DNA of 14,354 nt, taken from assembly GCA_019136175.1 (NCBI GenBank), contig JAGVUS010000389.1:1-14354 (forward strand). The letters are read 5' to 3'. Position numbers and translations under genes: made by a program. The DNA comes from Chloroflexota bacterium. Lineage in GTDB: Bacteria > Chloroflexota > Anaerolineae > Anaerolineales > Anaerolineaceae. Positions within the stretch are counted from its first letter, which is position 1; each line of letters opens with the position of its first letter. Below the pieces are notes generated by a model. It had not been told where the DNA came from and searched no databases. It saw only the letters and a list, made by a program, of their open reading frames with translations. This document shows positions 14,157 through 14,354 of the stretch, piece by piece.

Positions 14157-14354
14157 TTATGGTTCGTAGTAGATGGTCAGAATGGTGTCCAATTCATTTC
14201 CCTGCAAATCACTGGCAATAAATTCCACCAGGTTGGCTCCCTCATCCAGTGACAGGATGGTTTGAAAATGACCATCCTGAGATGTGAGGAGAATTTCCTC
14301 GTTAATGGAGATGACAGTCTCTGGTGGGGCTGCACCTTGAAATATCACCTGGGG
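14157..14354 (-). CDS. C-terminal end of a bacterial Ig-like domain protein (partial)
   Basis: The frame is open to the right edge; only the last 65 residues and the stop are in the window. They read VIFQGAAPPETVISINEEIL, then LTSQDGHFQTILSLDEGANL and VEFIASDLQGNELDTILTIY. The order G-A-x-P-x-T-V-x-I-N, DG-x-F, L-x-EG-x-N-x-V-x-F-x-A-x-D-x-x-G-N is that of glucodextranase-B-like and similar Ig-like domains of secreted bacterial proteins, which act as structural or binding modules. An in-frame GTG at 14346-14348 is not a likely start, since domain sequence continues upstream. Membership in one transcript with the next secreted protein is suggested by the 15-nt gap. The function of the full protein cannot be seen. 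Confidence 0.7.
   Translation of the reverse strand, partial: PQVIFQGAAPPETVISINEEILLTSQDGHFQTILSLDEGANLVEFIASDLQGNELDTILTIYYEP

Noticed and set aside
1..14354. CRISPR arrays, insertion sequences, phage genes
   Set aside because: No regularly spaced repeats, transposase motifs or terminal inverted repeats were found by eye; spacers between genes are all under 220 bp.

Overview
This is a gene-dense bacterial chromosomal window of about 50% GC, cut through a gene at both ends. Gene content and protein style (a DUF255/YyaL thioredoxin protein, a leucine-carboxyl-methyltransferase-type enzyme, a cytoplasmic GH127/GH2 pair, small secreted DUF5666-like and Ig-like proteins) suggest a Chloroflexota relative, perhaps Anaerolineae. 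That placement is inference; no marker gene fixes it. No plasmid, phage, insertion sequence or CRISPR feature was seen.

Layout. (1) Positions 2-280, + strand: the C-terminal end of a leucine-carboxyl-methyltransferase-family enzyme, meeting the next gene tail to tail at a shared TTAA. (2) Positions 277-5354, - strand: a carbohydrate operon read right to left as MFS sugar transporter, GH127 beta-L-arabinofuranosidase, GH2 glycosidase. Both junctions leave exactly 7 nt between stop and ATG, and each Shine-Dalgarno sequence sits in the end of the upstream gene. A candidate promoter and two inverted repeats lie upstream. (3) Positions 5525-10326, - strand: a MarR-type regulator followed by the two halves of a heterodimeric ABC exporter, with a near-consensus promoter, palindromes fit to be operators, and a strong hairpin just after the last stop. 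(4) Positions 10342-13363, + strand: a full-length YyaL/DUF255 protein with its own promoter, then an unrecognised three-helix membrane protein. (5) Positions 13335-14354, - strand: a tRNA-Arg(CCG) gene with encoded CCA and a consensus -10 box, a secreted protein with two DUF5666-like repeats, and the end of an Ig-like domain protein.

How the genes work together. The transporter probably brings in an arabinose- or galactose-containing oligosaccharide, and the two cytoplasmic glycosidases take it apart; neither enzyme has a signal peptide. The MarR protein probably represses its own operon and is released by a compound that the exporter removes. YyaL and the membrane protein do not obviously belong to either system.

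Nothing here is a clearly new defence or mobile system. The points most worth a second look are a basic, proline-rich insert of about 72 residues in the GH127 enzyme between two conserved blocks, the regulatory palindromes of both operons, and the unrecognised membrane protein.
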